Counted from the first letter of the stretch, positions 9,129 through 19,119 are shown. The stretch is DNA of 64,000 bases from Acinetobacter sp. 10FS3-1 (GCF_013343215.1 NZ_CP039143.1:62001-126000); one strand, 5' to 3'. Translations and numbers: made by a program. The notes: generated by a model not told the origin, from the letters alone.

Positions 9129-10706
9129 ATGAGTCAACCTGAATCGACCGCCCACGATGTATTACCTGACTGGGTGGATTCATCGCTCATCCAAGGAATG
9201 CTGCGCGGTATCGAGCGCGAAAGCTTGCGTATGCAAAGCAACGGTTTCTTGTCCCAAGCGCCGCATCCTCGTGCCCTAGGTTCAGCCCTGACTCATCCAC
9301 ATATCACCACTGACTATTCTGAAGCCTTAATGGAGTTTATCACTCCACCGCAAAGCAGCATTCAAAAAGCCTTGGACTATCTGACCGATATTCATGCCGT
9401 CGCGCATCGCCAGCTGGAGAATGATGAAAAGCTCTGGCCGCTGTCGATGCCGTGCATGCTGGACCACAGTGATGAAAATATTCCGCTGGCCCAATATGGG
9501 ACGTCTAATATCGGGCTGTTTAAAACCCTGTACCGTCATGGCTTGGGGGTGCGTTATGGCCGCCGTATGCAGACCATTTCCGGGGTGCATTATAACCTGT
9601 CTTTCCCGGATCATTTCTTTGAAGCCCTGCAACAGCAAGAAAGCGATGAAAATTTACGGGCACTCAGCTTGCAGGACTATCGCAGTCACCGTTATATGGG
9701 GCTGATCCGTAACTTTATCCGCCTGACGCCACTGGTAATTTTTCTGGTCGGGGCCAGCCCGGCGGTCTGCCAGTGCTTTATGAGTGGCCGAGATCATCAT
9801 TTACTGCCGCTGGTTAAAGGCACCCTGTATACCCCGTATGCGACCGCTTTGCGCATGGGACGTTTTGGCTATCAGAACTCTGCACAGAAGCAACTGGGCA
9901 TTCACTACAATGACCTGCAAGGCTATCTGGAAGGACTGCAAAAAGCCGTCAAAACCCCTTATAAGCCATTTAGTCGTCTGGGCCTGAATGACCCGCAGGG
10001 ACAGCCAATCCAGATCAATGATCATGTACTGCAAATTGAAAATGAATATTACAGTCTGGTGCGTCCCAAACAGGTCCCCGAAGCCGGTGAGACCCCGTCA
10101 CAGGCCCTGCAAAACCGCGGGATTGGCTATGTCGAGCTACGGGCGGTAGACGTCAACCCGTATAGCCCGATTGGTATTAATGAAGATACTGCCGGTTTCC
10201 TGGAAGTGGTTGCATTGTACTGTCTGCTGCAAGACAGCCCGGCATTGTTGGCTGCAGAGCAGGAAATTATTGAACGAAATCAGACCGAAGTGGTCAATCG
10301 TGGCCGTGCCTTCAATGCCGCTATTGTCGAAGATGGCCAGCATTATCCGATTGAAGACTGGTGTGCCCAGCTGCTGACACGTATGCAGCCCTTGGCTGAG
10401 CTGCTTGACCAGACTTATGACACAGGACTTTATCAGCATGCCATGCAGATCATGCAAGGTCGGGTGGATGAAGTCGATGCCACTTTATCTGCCTTAATTG
10501 TCGGAGATATCCGTGCTGCAAGCAGCATGTGGCATTTTGGACAGCATCTGGCCCAGCAGCATAGTCAAGTCTATGAATCGCATCCGCTCAGTGCCGAAAC
10601 AGCAGCTTATTTTGATGAAATATCACAAAGCTCATTGCAGCAACAACAGCAGCTCGAGCAAGCGTGCAGTATCAACTTCAGTGATTATTTAGCGCAATAT
10701 CGATAA
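9129..10706 (+). CDS. gshA: Glutamate-cysteine ligase (gamma-glutamylcysteine synthetase)
   Basis: The enzyme joins glutamate and cysteine with ATP in the first and limiting step of glutathione synthesis. The 525-residue product matches the proteobacterial GshA family in length and sequence: an early GIERESLRM block, the TDYSEALMEFITP segment that binds metal and glutamate, and GIGYVELRAVDVNP in the centre. The N-terminal ATG is preceded by a weak ribosome site. dsbB follows 21 bases downstream, so the two thiol-redox genes form a likely operon. Confidence 0.96.
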   Translation: MSQPESTAHDVLPDWVDSSLIQGMLRGIERESLRMQSNGFLSQAPHPRALGSALTHPHITTDYSEALMEFITPPQSSIQKALDYLTDIHAVAHRQLENDEKLWPLSMPCMLDHSDENIPLAQYGTSNIGLFKTLYRHGLGVRYGRRMQTISGVHYNLSFPDHFFEALQQQESDENLRALSLQDYRSHRYMGLIRNFIRLTPLVIFLVGASPAVCQCFMSGRDHHLLPLVKGTLYTPYATALRMGRFGYQNSAQKQLGIHYNDLQGYLEGLQKAVKTPYKPFSRLGLNDPQGQPIQINDHVLQIENEYYSLVRPKQVPEAGETPSQALQNRGIGYVELRAVDVNPYSPIGINEDTAGFLEVVALYCLLQDSPALLAAEQEIIERNQTEVVNRGRAFNAAIVEDGQHYPIEDWCAQLLTRMQPLAELLDQTYDTGLYQHAMQIMQGRVDEVDATLSALIVGDIRAASSMWHFGQHLAQQHSQVYESHPLSAETAAYFDEISQSSLQQQQQLEQACSINFSDYLAQYR

Positions 10707-10727
10707 AACAAGAAAAGAGGATTGACC

Positions 10728-11255
10728 ATGCAATGGAGTTATCGCGGGGTAAGCGGCATGCTGTTTTTGGCTGCCGTGGTCGGGATGGTATTTGCACTTT
10801 ATCTTGAACATGTCCAGGGACTGGCCCCTTGTCCGCTCTGCGTGTTTCAACGCATCGGGCTTATTGGCTTGGGACTCATCTCCCTGATCGCTTTTTTGCA
10901 CAATCCAGCCTCCAGTCTGGGCAAGCGTCTGTATGCCTTGTTAGGTGCTTTGAGCATGTTATGGTCAGCCGGGGTGGCTGCACGGCATGTCTGGCTACAG
11001 AGTCTGCCACCGGATAAGGTGCCGAGCTGTGGTCCCGGTCTGGAGTACTGGCTGGATACCCTGCCGATGAAGGCAGTATTACAGCAGGTACTGAATGGTT
11101 CAGGGGAGTGTGCAGTGGTTGATTGGAGCTTTCTGGGGCAGTCCTTGCCGCTATGGTCACTGGTATTCTTCAGCGTATTATTACTGATTAGCCTGTGGCA
11201 GCTCTTGCGTAAATATCCGGCCAAGCCGCTAAAACGCCTGCGAGATCAATACTAA
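10728..11255 (+). CDS. dsbB: Disulfide bond formation protein DsbB
   Basis: This inner-membrane quinone reductase reoxidises DsbA. The 175-residue protein has four transmembrane segments and both periplasmic redox pairs: Cys35-Cys38 in APCPLC, and Cys101 with Cys128 in the second loop. The frame is open to an upstream TTG, but GAGG lies 7 bases before the ATG at 10728, which fixes the start. It is coupled closely behind gshA and followed by a clear terminator. dsbD is also in this window at about 21 kb. Confidence 0.95.
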   Translation: MQWSYRGVSGMLFLAAVVGMVFALYLEHVQGLAPCPLCVFQRIGLIGLGLISLIAFLHNPASSLGKRLYALLGALSMLWSAGVAARHVWLQSLPPDKVPSCGPGLEYWLDTLPMKAVLQQVLNGSGECAVVDWSFLGQSLPLWSLVFFSVLLLISLWQLLRKYPAKPLKRLRDQY

Positions 11256-11262
11256 GCAATCT

Positions 11263-11290
11263 AAAAAGCCCTCATCAGAGGGCTTTTTTT
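11263..11290 (+). terminator. Terminator of gshA-dsbB
   Basis: AAAAAGCCCTC and GAGGGCTTTTTTT flank an ATCA loop just after dsbB. The structure is bidirectional, and the converging hydrolase gene ends at its edge. Confidence 0.9.
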
Positions 11291-12621
11291 CAGGTTAAGG
11301 CAATGCCTTCAATACTGTTCAGATCGACCAGGTGCTGATAAATCTGGGTACAATTCTCATCCTCCACACTTGGGTAAAACCAGCGTGCAATCTGTTCAGC
11401 CACCAAGGGATGGTATTGAATTTCAAAATGGTTCAGGCCATAGAAAATTGCCTTATGGGCATCTGGAACTTTTAGATCGTAGCGTGGATTTGGATGTTCT
11501 CCCAGCGCACTTTTGACGCTGACCAGATAGTCTCCAATCACATTACGGGTCTTGTTCTTGCGCTTTTCCAGTTCGATCGTTCCGGCCACCAGATAGGCAT
11601 CGATATGTGAAGGAATCGGTGCCGGTTTGCGGTTGTCATCCATAAAGCCAATCCGTACCGGATTATGCTCCCAGTCATCATCGCGTACGCTGCCATAGCG
11701 CAAGTCCAGAATACCGTTGCTGCGAATATTGACGAGATGCCCGACAATTTTCACCAAAGGAAAATGTCCGAGTTTGTCTTGGAGGTTAAAACCGAAACGT
11801 TCCAGTACTGCCCCATGATGAGGCGAACCCAGACAGACCAGATTCTCGACCATGGGAATCCAGTCATGAACATTCTGCTTGCCATAAAACAGGGCACTTC
11901 GGGAGACCAGTCCCCCCATGCTGTGGCCGATCAGGTCAATGCTGGTAATCCCCGGATTACACTGGACAAGTTCCTGCAAGGTGTTGGCCAGACTATGACC
12001 ATTGGCAGAAATCCGTCGTCCGGTATTGTAGTGCAGATAGAGCATGGTATTGCGGTCACGTTGCGCCAGCAGTTTTTCACCAATTCCTTCATATTTGTGG
12101 TTGGACCAGTCTAAATGATTCATACAGAGTCCATGCACAAACAGGCTAATCCGTCCGGTCAGCTCACCTTGCTGTAAAGAACCATAATGATCATAAATGA
12201 GCATTGGCAGGGCCAGCGGATTCTGATGTTTTATCAAATAGTCACCAATAATACCGTTCAAGGCACTGACTAAAAAATGCAGGGTCGGAGTTAAAGGCTT
12301 ATGATGCAATTTGGGAAAGTGTTCAATAATTTGACGCAAACCGGGTGCAATCAGAGTATTGCCATAATGAAAAATCATGTCGTACGACGACTGGTACAGT
12401 CGGGCAATATAAGGGATATTTTGCAGGCTTTTGGCGTTCTGGTCACTAAGGCCAAACATGCTGAGTAAAATTTCACGCTGAATGGTTTTAATCAGTTCCT
12501 GGGCCACATCGTTCAGGCGCATGGTCACCAGCTGGGCCAGACCTTCCAGTACATCTGCCTGGCTGGGTGGCGTTCGATCCCATCGGCAGTAAGTTTCATG
12601 CAATGGTGTTAAACTGGGCAT
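11290..12621 (-). CDS. Lipase-like alpha/beta hydrolase
   Basis: The 443-residue protein has a serine hydrolase core with the nucleophile elbow GHSMGGLVSRS, preceded by HYNTGRRISANG and followed by GSPHHG, as in PGAP1-like and bacterial lipases. Before the core lies an N-terminal helical region of about 130 residues, which makes it longer than a minimal hydrolase. There is no obvious signal peptide, so a cytoplasmic or peripherally membrane-bound location is likely. Substrate is unknown, with lipid or polyester esters plausible. It converges on dsbB and stands alone. Confidence 0.85.
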   Translation of the reverse strand: MPSLTPLHETYCRWDRTPPSQADVLEGLAQLVTMRLNDVAQELIKTIQREILLSMFGLSDQNAKSLQNIPYIARLYQSSYDMIFHYGNTLIAPGLRQIIEHFPKLHHKPLTPTLHFLVSALNGIIGDYLIKHQNPLALPMLIYDHYGSLQQGELTGRISLFVHGLCMNHLDWSNHKYEGIGEKLLAQRDRNTMLYLHYNTGRRISANGHSLANTLQELVQCNPGITSIDLIGHSMGGLVSRSALFYGKQNVHDWIPMVENLVCLGSPHHGAVLERFGFNLQDKLGHFPLVKIVGHLVNIRSNGILDLRYGSVRDDDWEHNPVRIGFMDDNRKPAPIPSHIDAYLVAGTIELEKRKNKTRNVIGDYLVSVKSALGEHPNPRYDLKVPDAHKAIFYGLNHFEIQYHPLVAEQIARWFYPSVEDENCTQIYQHLVDLNSIEGIALT

Positions 12622-12860
12622 TTGCTTCTGTCCTTTTAATCAACCGTGTAGAGATCTCTTTCTTTTTAAAGTACTTCACGGTATAAATTCTTTTTCTGTA
12701 AAGAGTCTGAATCCTTTGCAATACTTTTAACATAGCGAGAATTACACAACATTCAGGGCTTTTTTGTCTGACAATTTAAGCAATTTCAGCTGAGAAAAAT
12801 GCGAGGTATTTCACATTTTCCAGAGAAATTTCAATCATTGATCAATATGATTAAATACTG

Positions 12861-13454
12861 ATGAATATTATTTATTTACATGGATTTCAGAGTGGAAGCC
12901 ATTCCATTAAAGGACAGTTATTACTACAATTTTGTAAAAAATATCCTGAAATCACCCTACATTTACCAGATTTAAATATGCCGCCCCAGGCTGCAGTTGA
13001 AAAGGTTTCGGAACTGATCCGCAGTTTGCCTCAGGTAGCACTGGTCGGCAGCAGTCTGGGCGGATTCTATGCGACATATCTAGTCGCAAAACATGCGGTT
13101 CCGGCTGTACTGATTAACCCGGCAATGCGACCATGGCAGCTGTTTCGTGAACTGTTTCAGGCGGAGTTGCCCTATCCTGTGCATCCGAATTGGAGTCTGG
13201 AGGTGGCAGATCTGGCACAGCTGGAGCAACTGGCGCTAAATCCTGCTCAAGATGCAGACAAAATACTGGTGCTGCTGCAACAAGGCGATGAAGTTTTGGA
13301 TTATCGTGAAGCACATCGTTATTATAGTGCTGCCCGTCCTCCGGCCATGTTAATGACAGAAGCCCATGGCAATCACGGGATGGATGATTTTGCGGAGAAA
13401 ATTCCGCTGCTTTTACAGTTTTTATCCGACTGCGTCAAAAAGGAAACCGAATAA
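12861..13454 (+). CDS. yqiA: YqiA-type esterase (UPF0227)
   Basis: The 197-residue alpha/beta hydrolase opens with MNIIYLHGFQSG, has the nucleophile elbow GSSLGGFYATYLV and a late HGNHGMDDF segment holding the catalytic His. E. coli YqiA is a short-chain acyl esterase, and yqiA-parE adjacency is conserved in gamma-proteobacteria. Here the stop is one base before the GTG of parE, so the two are translationally coupled. The ribosome site is weak. Confidence 0.9.
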   Translation: MNIIYLHGFQSGSHSIKGQLLLQFCKKYPEITLHLPDLNMPPQAAVEKVSELIRSLPQVALVGSSLGGFYATYLVAKHAVPAVLINPAMRPWQLFRELFQAELPYPVHPNWSLEVADLAQLEQLALNPAQDADKILVLLQQGDEVLDYREAHRYYSAARPPAMLMTEAHGNHGMDDFAEKIPLLLQFLSDCVKKETE

Positions 13455-13455
13455 C

Positions 13456-15336
13456 GTGTCTCAATATACGGCTCAATCTCTTGAAGTTTTATCTGGTCTG
13501 GATCCGGTGCGCCGTCGCCCGGGCATGTATACCGATACCTCGCGTCCGAACCATCTGGCGCAGGAAGTGATTGACAATGCGGTAGATGAGGCATTGGCCG
13601 GATATGCCAACAAGGTCACAGTGACGGTATATAAGGATGGCTCGCTGTCTGTAGAAGATAATGGTCGCGGCATGCCCGTGGATATTCATCCGGAATATGG
13701 CCAAAGCGGGATTGAAATCATTATGACCAAACTGCATGCCGGCGGTAAATTCAGCACCGATAATTATCAGTTTTCTGGTGGCCTGCATGGCGTGGGTATC
13801 TCTGTCGTCAATGCCTTGTCCAGCCGGATTGAAGTGTCAGTTCAGCGTCAGGGCAACCTGTATAAAATGGCCTTTGAAAAGGGCGAACCGACCGGCCCGC
13901 TGGAAGTGCTGAAAGGCAAAGCGCCCAAACGTGCATCGGGCACTACAGTACAATTCTGGCCAGAAGAAAAATATTTCGATTCTCCTAAATTTGCCCTGAA
14001 AGCCTTAAAACATAATCTAAAGGCCAAGGCAGTGTTGGCTGCTGGTCTGCAAATTAACTATATTGACCAGATTAATAACGAAAAAATCACCTGGCAGTTT
14101 GAAAACGGTCTGGTGGACTACTTGATGGATGAGCTGGAAGACCGTGAAATTATTCCGGCACCGGCCTTTGTTGCAATGGGGGAGGCAGAACGTGCCAGTG
14201 CCGAATTTGCAATTTGCTGGAATGTCGAAGGGGGAGACAGCATTCAGGAATCATACGTTAACCTGATTCCAACCGCGCAAGGTGGTACGCATGTGAATGG
14301 TTTGCGTTCCGGAGTGACCGATGCCATGCGTGAGTTCTGTGAGTTGCGTAATTTGCTGCCGCGTAATATGAAACTGTCGGCGGAAGATGTCTGGGACGGC
14401 GTAAACTATATCCTGTCCTTAAAATTCCAGGAGCCCCAGTTTTCAGGTCAGACCAAAGAGCGTCTGTCCAGTCGTGAAGCTGCTGGCATTGTTCAGAATA
14501 TTGCCAAAGATGCCTTTGCCTTGTGGTTGCACCAAAACTCGGATATTGCCCTGCAATTGGCAGAAATGGCAATTTCCAAAGCCGGGCGTCGTTTAAAAGC
14601 GGCAAAGAAAGTAGAGCGTAAAAAGATTGTTGCTGGTCCGACCTTGCCAGGCAAATTGTCGGATTGTGTCGGCCATGAGCTGGATCAGTCGGAACTGTTT
14701 ATTGTGGAAGGGGATTCGGCGGGTGGTTCGGCCAAACAGGCACGTGACAAGAATTTCCAGGCCATCATGCCCATTCGCGGAAAAATTCTGAACACCTGGG
14801 AAGTATCCTCAGATGAGGTTCTGGCATCGCAGGAAGTGCACAATATTGCTATCGCAATTGGGGTAGATCCTGGCTCTGATGACTTGTCTGAGCTGCGTTA
14901 TGGCAAAATCTGTATTCTGGCGGATGCCGACTCGGATGGTCTGCACATTGCCACTTTGCTGTGTGCATTGTTCGTGAAACATTTCCCGGTACTGGTCGAA
15001 GAGGGGCATCTATATGTGGCGATGCCGCCACTGTTCCGGATTGATGATGGTAAAGAGGTGCACTATGCTCTGGATGAAGAAGAGCTGGAGGGCATCTTGA
15101 AAAAGTGTAAAACCAAGAATCCGCAGATTACCCGATTTAAAGGTCTGGGCGAGATGAACGCCAGCCAGCTACGGGAAACGACTTTAGATCCAAATACCCG
15201 CCGTCTGGTACAGCTGGATCTGGATGATGTGCATGTCACCGCAAGTTTACTGGATAAACTGCTGGCCAAAAAACGTTCGGGTGACCGTAAAGACTGGTTA
15301 GAGCAAAAAGGTAATCTGGCAGATATTGTGGTTTAG
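13456..15336 (+). CDS. parE: DNA topoisomerase IV subunit B
   Basis: ParE is the ATPase subunit of topoisomerase IV, which unlinks daughter chromosomes with ParC. The 626-residue product shows the GHKL ATPase site (EVIDNAVDEALAG, GGLHGVG), the transducer region, and the Toprim motif EGDSAGGSAKQARD followed by PIRGKILN. The length matches E. coli ParE (630). The open frame extends 30 codons further upstream inside yqiA. The GTG at 13456, preceded by AAGGAAA, gives the family N-terminus and is preferred. GyrB is excluded because the long GyrB insertion is absent. Confidence 0.96.
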   Translation: MSQYTAQSLEVLSGLDPVRRRPGMYTDTSRPNHLAQEVIDNAVDEALAGYANKVTVTVYKDGSLSVEDNGRGMPVDIHPEYGQSGIEIIMTKLHAGGKFSTDNYQFSGGLHGVGISVVNALSSRIEVSVQRQGNLYKMAFEKGEPTGPLEVLKGKAPKRASGTTVQFWPEEKYFDSPKFALKALKHNLKAKAVLAAGLQINYIDQINNEKITWQFENGLVDYLMDELEDREIIPAPAFVAMGEAERASAEFAICWNVEGGDSIQESYVNLIPTAQGGTHVNGLRSGVTDAMREFCELRNLLPRNMKLSAEDVWDGVNYILSLKFQEPQFSGQTKERLSSREAAGIVQNIAKDAFALWLHQNSDIALQLAEMAISKAGRRLKAAKKVERKKIVAGPTLPGKLSDCVGHELDQSELFIVEGDSAGGSAKQARDKNFQAIMPIRGKILNTWEVSSDEVLASQEVHNIAIAIGVDPGSDDLSELRYGKICILADADSDGLHIATLLCALFVKHFPVLVEEGHLYVAMPPLFRIDDGKEVHYALDEEELEGILKKCKTKNPQITRFKGLGEMNASQLRETTLDPNTRRLVQLDLDDVHVTASLLDKLLAKKRSGDRKDWLEQKGNLADIVV

Positions 15337-15368
15337 GATGCTGGCTTGAAAGCAAAAAAACCTCATCC

Positions 15369-15420
15369 GGAGAGTTTCAGTCGATTAGTTGACTGAACTT
15401 CTCCAGTTAGGGGAATTTTT
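15369..15420 (+). terminator. Probable terminator downstream of parE
   Basis: A 14-base stem with one mismatch (GGAGAGTTTCAGTC against GACTGAACTTCTCC) is followed after a few bases by a T-run. The convergent PLD-like gene ends 36 bases further on. Confidence 0.6.
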
Positions 15421-15455
15421 ATTGTATCCCAATATATTTTTTAAAAACTCGTCAG

Positions 15456-16166
15456 TTAAATTTTGGTATGTTCATCCCATAAAAAATAAATACCAAATTG
15501 TCCTGTTCTAAACTCTCCACCCATCGCTTTGCCTGCATCGGTGAGGAAATGTTTTCCATTTTCTGTCAGATTTAAATATCCTTGATTGACTAAATTTTCA
15601 AACAGATCAGGTGTTTTTAAACCAAGTTTTGCGGCCAGTTTTGCAGTGGTCAGTTTGGAATAACCGCTGCTTTCCTCAGTTCTGACTTCGCTCTCAGCAA
15701 GTGGTACTGGTTCCGTCTTAATTTCATCCAGAGTAATCCGTACTTCATCACTAATACGAATAATACGTTGAGCTTCCTCATAAGCATCTTTAAAGACCTC
15801 TTGATCTTCATCTTTACGTACCAGAATCCCCATTTCATTATTATTGACCTGACTAAACTCATAGAGGTTCAAGCTTGAAATAATACATTCTGATTCATTG
15901 ATATAGCATTTTGCATGGAGATTTTTACAAAAGCTTAGACGTACATAATCCAGTTTTTGCAGCCATTTAATTTCATCGGGATGCAAATCACTTTTGCCAT
16001 AGATAATGCGAATATCAATTTTGAGCCGATCTTTATCTTCTAAGAGTTCTTTAATACGATCATTTAAACGCAAATAAGGGCTGATTAAAATTAAACGCTC
16101 TTTGGCATTTTTAATTAATTCTTCTAAAAAGAAATTCGTTGCACTGGTATTTAAAAACTTGGCCAT
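15456..16166 (-). CDS. Phospholipase D-like domain protein
   Basis: The 236-residue protein has one PLD-type catalytic half, residues about 10-120, with the HKD-like motif LHAKCYINE followed by SSLNLYEFS. It then has a C-terminal region (about 165-225) that reads like a winged-helix domain (AAKLGLKTPDLFENLVNQGYL). A single HKD motif means activity would require a dimer, as in small PLD nucleases. Proteins of this layout may act on DNA or as effectors in stress or defence, which is inference only. No signal peptide or membrane segment is seen. It stands alone, convergent with parE. Confidence 0.8.
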   Translation of the reverse strand: MAKFLNTSATNFFLEELIKNAKERLILISPYLRLNDRIKELLEDKDRLKIDIRIIYGKSDLHPDEIKWLQKLDYVRLSFCKNLHAKCYINESECIISSLNLYEFSQVNNNEMGILVRKDEDQEVFKDAYEEAQRIIRISDEVRITLDEIKTEPVPLAESEVRTEESSGYSKLTTAKLAAKLGLKTPDLFENLVNQGYLNLTENGKHFLTDAGKAMGGEFRTGQFGIYFLWDEHTKI

Positions 16167-16227
16167 GGACTCCCCTGATCATGCTCAAATATTTATTTTG
16201 TATATTAAAATACAAATAAAAGAAAAA

Positions 16228-16953
16228 TTATTCTACCTTCAAATATACACCGCTGGCAGAGACATTATGCCCAAAGCCACACGCTGAATCTCCACTGTCT
16301 TGCTCTAAAATAAGCTGTTGCCCAGCGCGAGGATTAAAAGCAAAACTAAGCTCAATTTTACAGTTATCTTGCTGATAACGGGTCTGGGTGTGATGCAGGG
16401 GCATCATTGTTTCAAATTCACCTATATTGGGGCCATAAATCAGGCTGCCTAAACCCATATATAGACCATTAAATTGAATTTGATAAGATTGCTGATGGGG
16501 CTTTACCTCAATACTACTCCAGGCGCCAAAACCGGCATGGCGAACATATTTGCCTGCCAGATTGGAGTTTTTTTGAGGTGCAGGCAGCTGCTGCAGATTA
16601 AACTGGCTACTCTTGGCTTGAGGATAAATCGAAAACCAGGCTCGTGCCCACTGCGGCTTGGCCAGTTTGGCATAACTGAGTCCGACATTATTAAACGCTG
16701 TTACAATGCTGCTTTCTGAAAAAGAAACACCACTTTCTTCGCTATGCATGTCACAAAATGCAGACCATGCCGCCTGTTGCTCAAATTGTTCAAGGGCTTT
16801 GCTATATTGTTTCTGGTCATACAATCTCTTGCCCTTCGCTGCATAGTTTTTAACCTGGGCACATTCTGATCTGAGTTGAGTTTCAAAGCTGGAATCGGCA
16901 AAACTCAGGCTACTGAGAGAAAAGATACTCATGCAGATAAGCCATTTATTCAT
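16228..16953 (-). CDS. Secreted TPR-containing hypothetical protein
   Basis: The 241-residue protein has an N-terminal signal peptide ending near SLSFADS. A TPR-like helical pair (GKRLYDQKQYSKALEQFEQQA ... NNVGLSYAKLAKPQWARAWFS) covers about residues 35-115, and a beta-rich C-terminal half follows. A Cys in SECAQV and others suggest disulfides in the periplasm. No named family is recognised. An upstream TTG is possible, but the ATG at 16953 gives a better signal peptide. Function unknown. Confidence 0.7.
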   Translation of the reverse strand: MNKWLICMSIFSLSSLSFADSSFETQLRSECAQVKNYAAKGKRLYDQKQYSKALEQFEQQAAWSAFCDMHSEESGVSFSESSIVTAFNNVGLSYAKLAKPQWARAWFSIYPQAKSSQFNLQQLPAPQKNSNLAGKYVRHAGFGAWSSIEVKPHQQSYQIQFNGLYMGLGSLIYGPNIGEFETMMPLHHTQTRYQQDNCKIELSFAFNPRAGQQLILEQDSGDSACGFGHNVSASGVYLKVE

Positions 16954-17233
16954 TGTGCTACTCAACTTGGTATTTATTTCAAATAAAACATAGCAGAAGT
17001 ATCAAGTAAAGGCGGATTTTAAAATTTAGATTTTATACAGGCTTATTGAGTCTGAGTAGAAGTGATTTTTAAGTAATTCTAATCAGAAATGGCTAATCTC
17101 TGAATTTTTAATTGAATAGATTCAAGTTTACCAGGAAACATTAGGTAGGGTAGCGCCGGTCTAACCGGATTTGGATCAAGTCAAAGCAGTAGCAGAGACC
17201 AACACTTTAAAAAATACAGCTGATTTTTGCCAT

Positions 17234-17263
17234 AAAAAAGCAGAACCCGGGTTCTGCTTTTTA
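17234..17263 (-). terminator. Terminator of the Tsx-like gene
   Basis: AAAAAGCAGAACCC and GGGTTCTGCTTTTT form a strong symmetrical hairpin 20 bases past the stop of the minus-strand gene at 17283. The remainder of the 16966-17282 gap shows no gene. Confidence 0.9.
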
Positions 17264-17282
17264 TGAGCTGCTTTTTTTTGGC

Positions 17283-18008
17283 TTAGAAGTGATATTTCAC
17301 CAGCGCACTCACATTGTTTTCGTCTTGATCTTTACGACCAAACTTATTGTTCCAAACAGAGTGTTCAATACCTACATATAAGCGTGTCTCTGGAGAAATG
17401 TGTTTGCCCGCATTCCATTTCCACTGTGTGGTCCAGTTGAGTTCACTCGCTTGAGCATCTTTTTCAGCAGTAGACCAGTCCAGGAAACCATCCACCAGGA
17501 AGTCTTCTGCTCCCAAGCTAAACGGTACGCCATAAGTGAAAGTCATTTGATAATCGTCTTTATTACCAAACACCTTTTCATTATTGGCACGATAAAAGTT
17601 TAAGCTTGCATATTGAAAATATGGAAGGTCAAGATCAAAACCTAAACCATACAGGAAGTTATCTGCATTGTCTGAGCCTTCCCACGTTGTGGAAATTAAT
17701 ACATCTTTCACAGGACCAAAGGCAAGTTTCTGGCCACTTACTTCACTTAAACTTAAGCGTGGCGATAATTCAAAATAAGTGCTTTTAGCATCATCGCCCC
17801 CACGCATACGATCCATGAAGAAAAACACATCTGCATATTTTACTTTAGCAGCGTATTCAACGGTTAGAGTGCTTTGCTGTTCGTCTACCGCTTCATAGTT
17901 TTCACCATAAAGACCGGTTACGCTAAAATCTTGCCAAACTGGTTTTGCTTGTGCCAAAGCAGCAGTTGAAGCCAAAGCACACAATGCCGCGATTTGTGTA
18001 AGTTTCAT
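17283..18008 (-). CDS. Outer-membrane channel of the Tsx/OmpK nucleoside-porin family
   Basis: The 241-residue protein has a clear signal peptide (cleavage after ALAQA), alternating beta-strand pattern and a terminal aromatic residue (VKYHF), as expected for a small beta-barrel. The opening WQDFSVTGLYGENYE and the acidic loops resemble Tsx/OmpK nucleoside-specific channels. The start is well supported by an AAGAGA site. The gene is solitary with its own terminator. The exact substrate cannot be read from sequence, and a generic small porin remains possible. Confidence 0.75.
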   Translation of the reverse strand: MKLTQIAALCALASTAALAQAKPVWQDFSVTGLYGENYEAVDEQQSTLTVEYAAKVKYADVFFFMDRMRGGDDAKSTYFELSPRLSLSEVSGQKLAFGPVKDVLISTTWEGSDNADNFLYGLGFDLDLPYFQYASLNFYRANNEKVFGNKDDYQMTFTYGVPFSLGAEDFLVDGFLDWSTAEKDAQASELNWTTQWKWNAGKHISPETRLYVGIEHSVWNNKFGRKDQDENNVSALVKYHF

Positions 18009-19119
18009 TTAAAATCTCTTCCCCCAAGAAAGCAGGTAAAGGATACAGATTAATAAGTAAAAATAAAGTTAAAATTGATCGATGACAGAAATATATTAAA
18101 AATCTTGCTTGGTCTCCTTGTCTGTTTTCTTATTACGGGTTCTTCAATACTTTCAAAAATAGGGACTAAATAGCTATGCTTAAAGAAATTTAAATGATCA
18201 GAAAACAGTAAGAGTCGGTTGAGCTGCTGCCAAAATTAAAGAAAATTTATGTCCGTTATTCTAGTTAAAGCATACTCAACAGTGAATAATTGGCGGAGTG
18301 CAATAGAAGTGGGCACAGTCAGAAGCCATTTACCACCTATTTTCTATAATCAAAATCGGGATTTTTACCCTAAGTTTGCTAAAAAATCTGGCTGATCGCA
18401 AAGGCAAGCATGTACCTTGATCAGATTAAACGGCGATGCCCTTGAGGCGGGGGATGAGAGGCACTGTGGTCAGTATTTCATCGGTTGAAGAGCAGGTTTC
18501 ATCATTTTAGATGGCATGTAGCGGTGAAGAAAAACCTGTTTCCACTCTCAAAATGGGCGGTGCTCCTCCCTCGTACTGAACTCGAAACCGAAGGGGGGGG
18601 TAAACCAGTAATTAAAGCATACATGTTTATTACTTCTATAGCGGAAGCCATCGTCACAACCCTATACGCTCACAGACTTAGAGAAAAAATATTTAAAGCT
18701 AGCAGCGGGGATCTACCGGATAATTCTCTGCATTCTCATTATCATTCGGAAGAAAATTTAGGCTGATTCTAAGTGGTCGGGATAAGCAATTTTCTCATTG
18801 GCCGAATCCAATCACGTGAATAAGATGGTGATGAACGAACTGGAAAGCGGCTTTATTTTACTAAGTAAGGACCTGTCACAATTAGTTATTCTTTTGCTAA
18901 AAAAACCAAAATAGCACTTGCATATTTTCTGGATAGAGCCGATATTCAAGGTATAAGGACATGATTCTGCAGATTCATAAAGGTGTTCATCCATTCAAAA
19001 TGGAGGAGATATTCCAATCATTTGAAGAAGTGAAATGCGTTGCGATACAGCAAACCAGAAACGTGCCAAGATAAAAATTTTGCACTAAGAAAAGTTAAAA
19101 AGATTGAGGATGGTAATTT
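18009..19119. other. Long gap with decayed sequence, no intact gene
   Basis: This 1.1 kb stretch has no frame with convincing coding character. One plus-strand frame of 93 codons (18485-18766) lacks a ribosome site and has no recognisable family. Its local composition, interrupted frames on both strands and a G8 run suggest an old degraded insertion, possibly a transposase, but no motif could be matched. The promoter of the hibernation factor gene at 19120 must lie at its right end. Confidence 0.5.

Noticed and set aside
13366..13455. Thirty-residue N-terminal extension of ParE
   Set aside because: It lies inside yqiA and has no family match; the GTG at 13456 with AAGGAAA gives the normal ParE start.
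18485..18766. Plus-strand frame of 93 codons
   Set aside because: No ribosome site, no recognisable domain and an odd run of Gly codons from a G8 tract; treated as non-coding decayed DNA.
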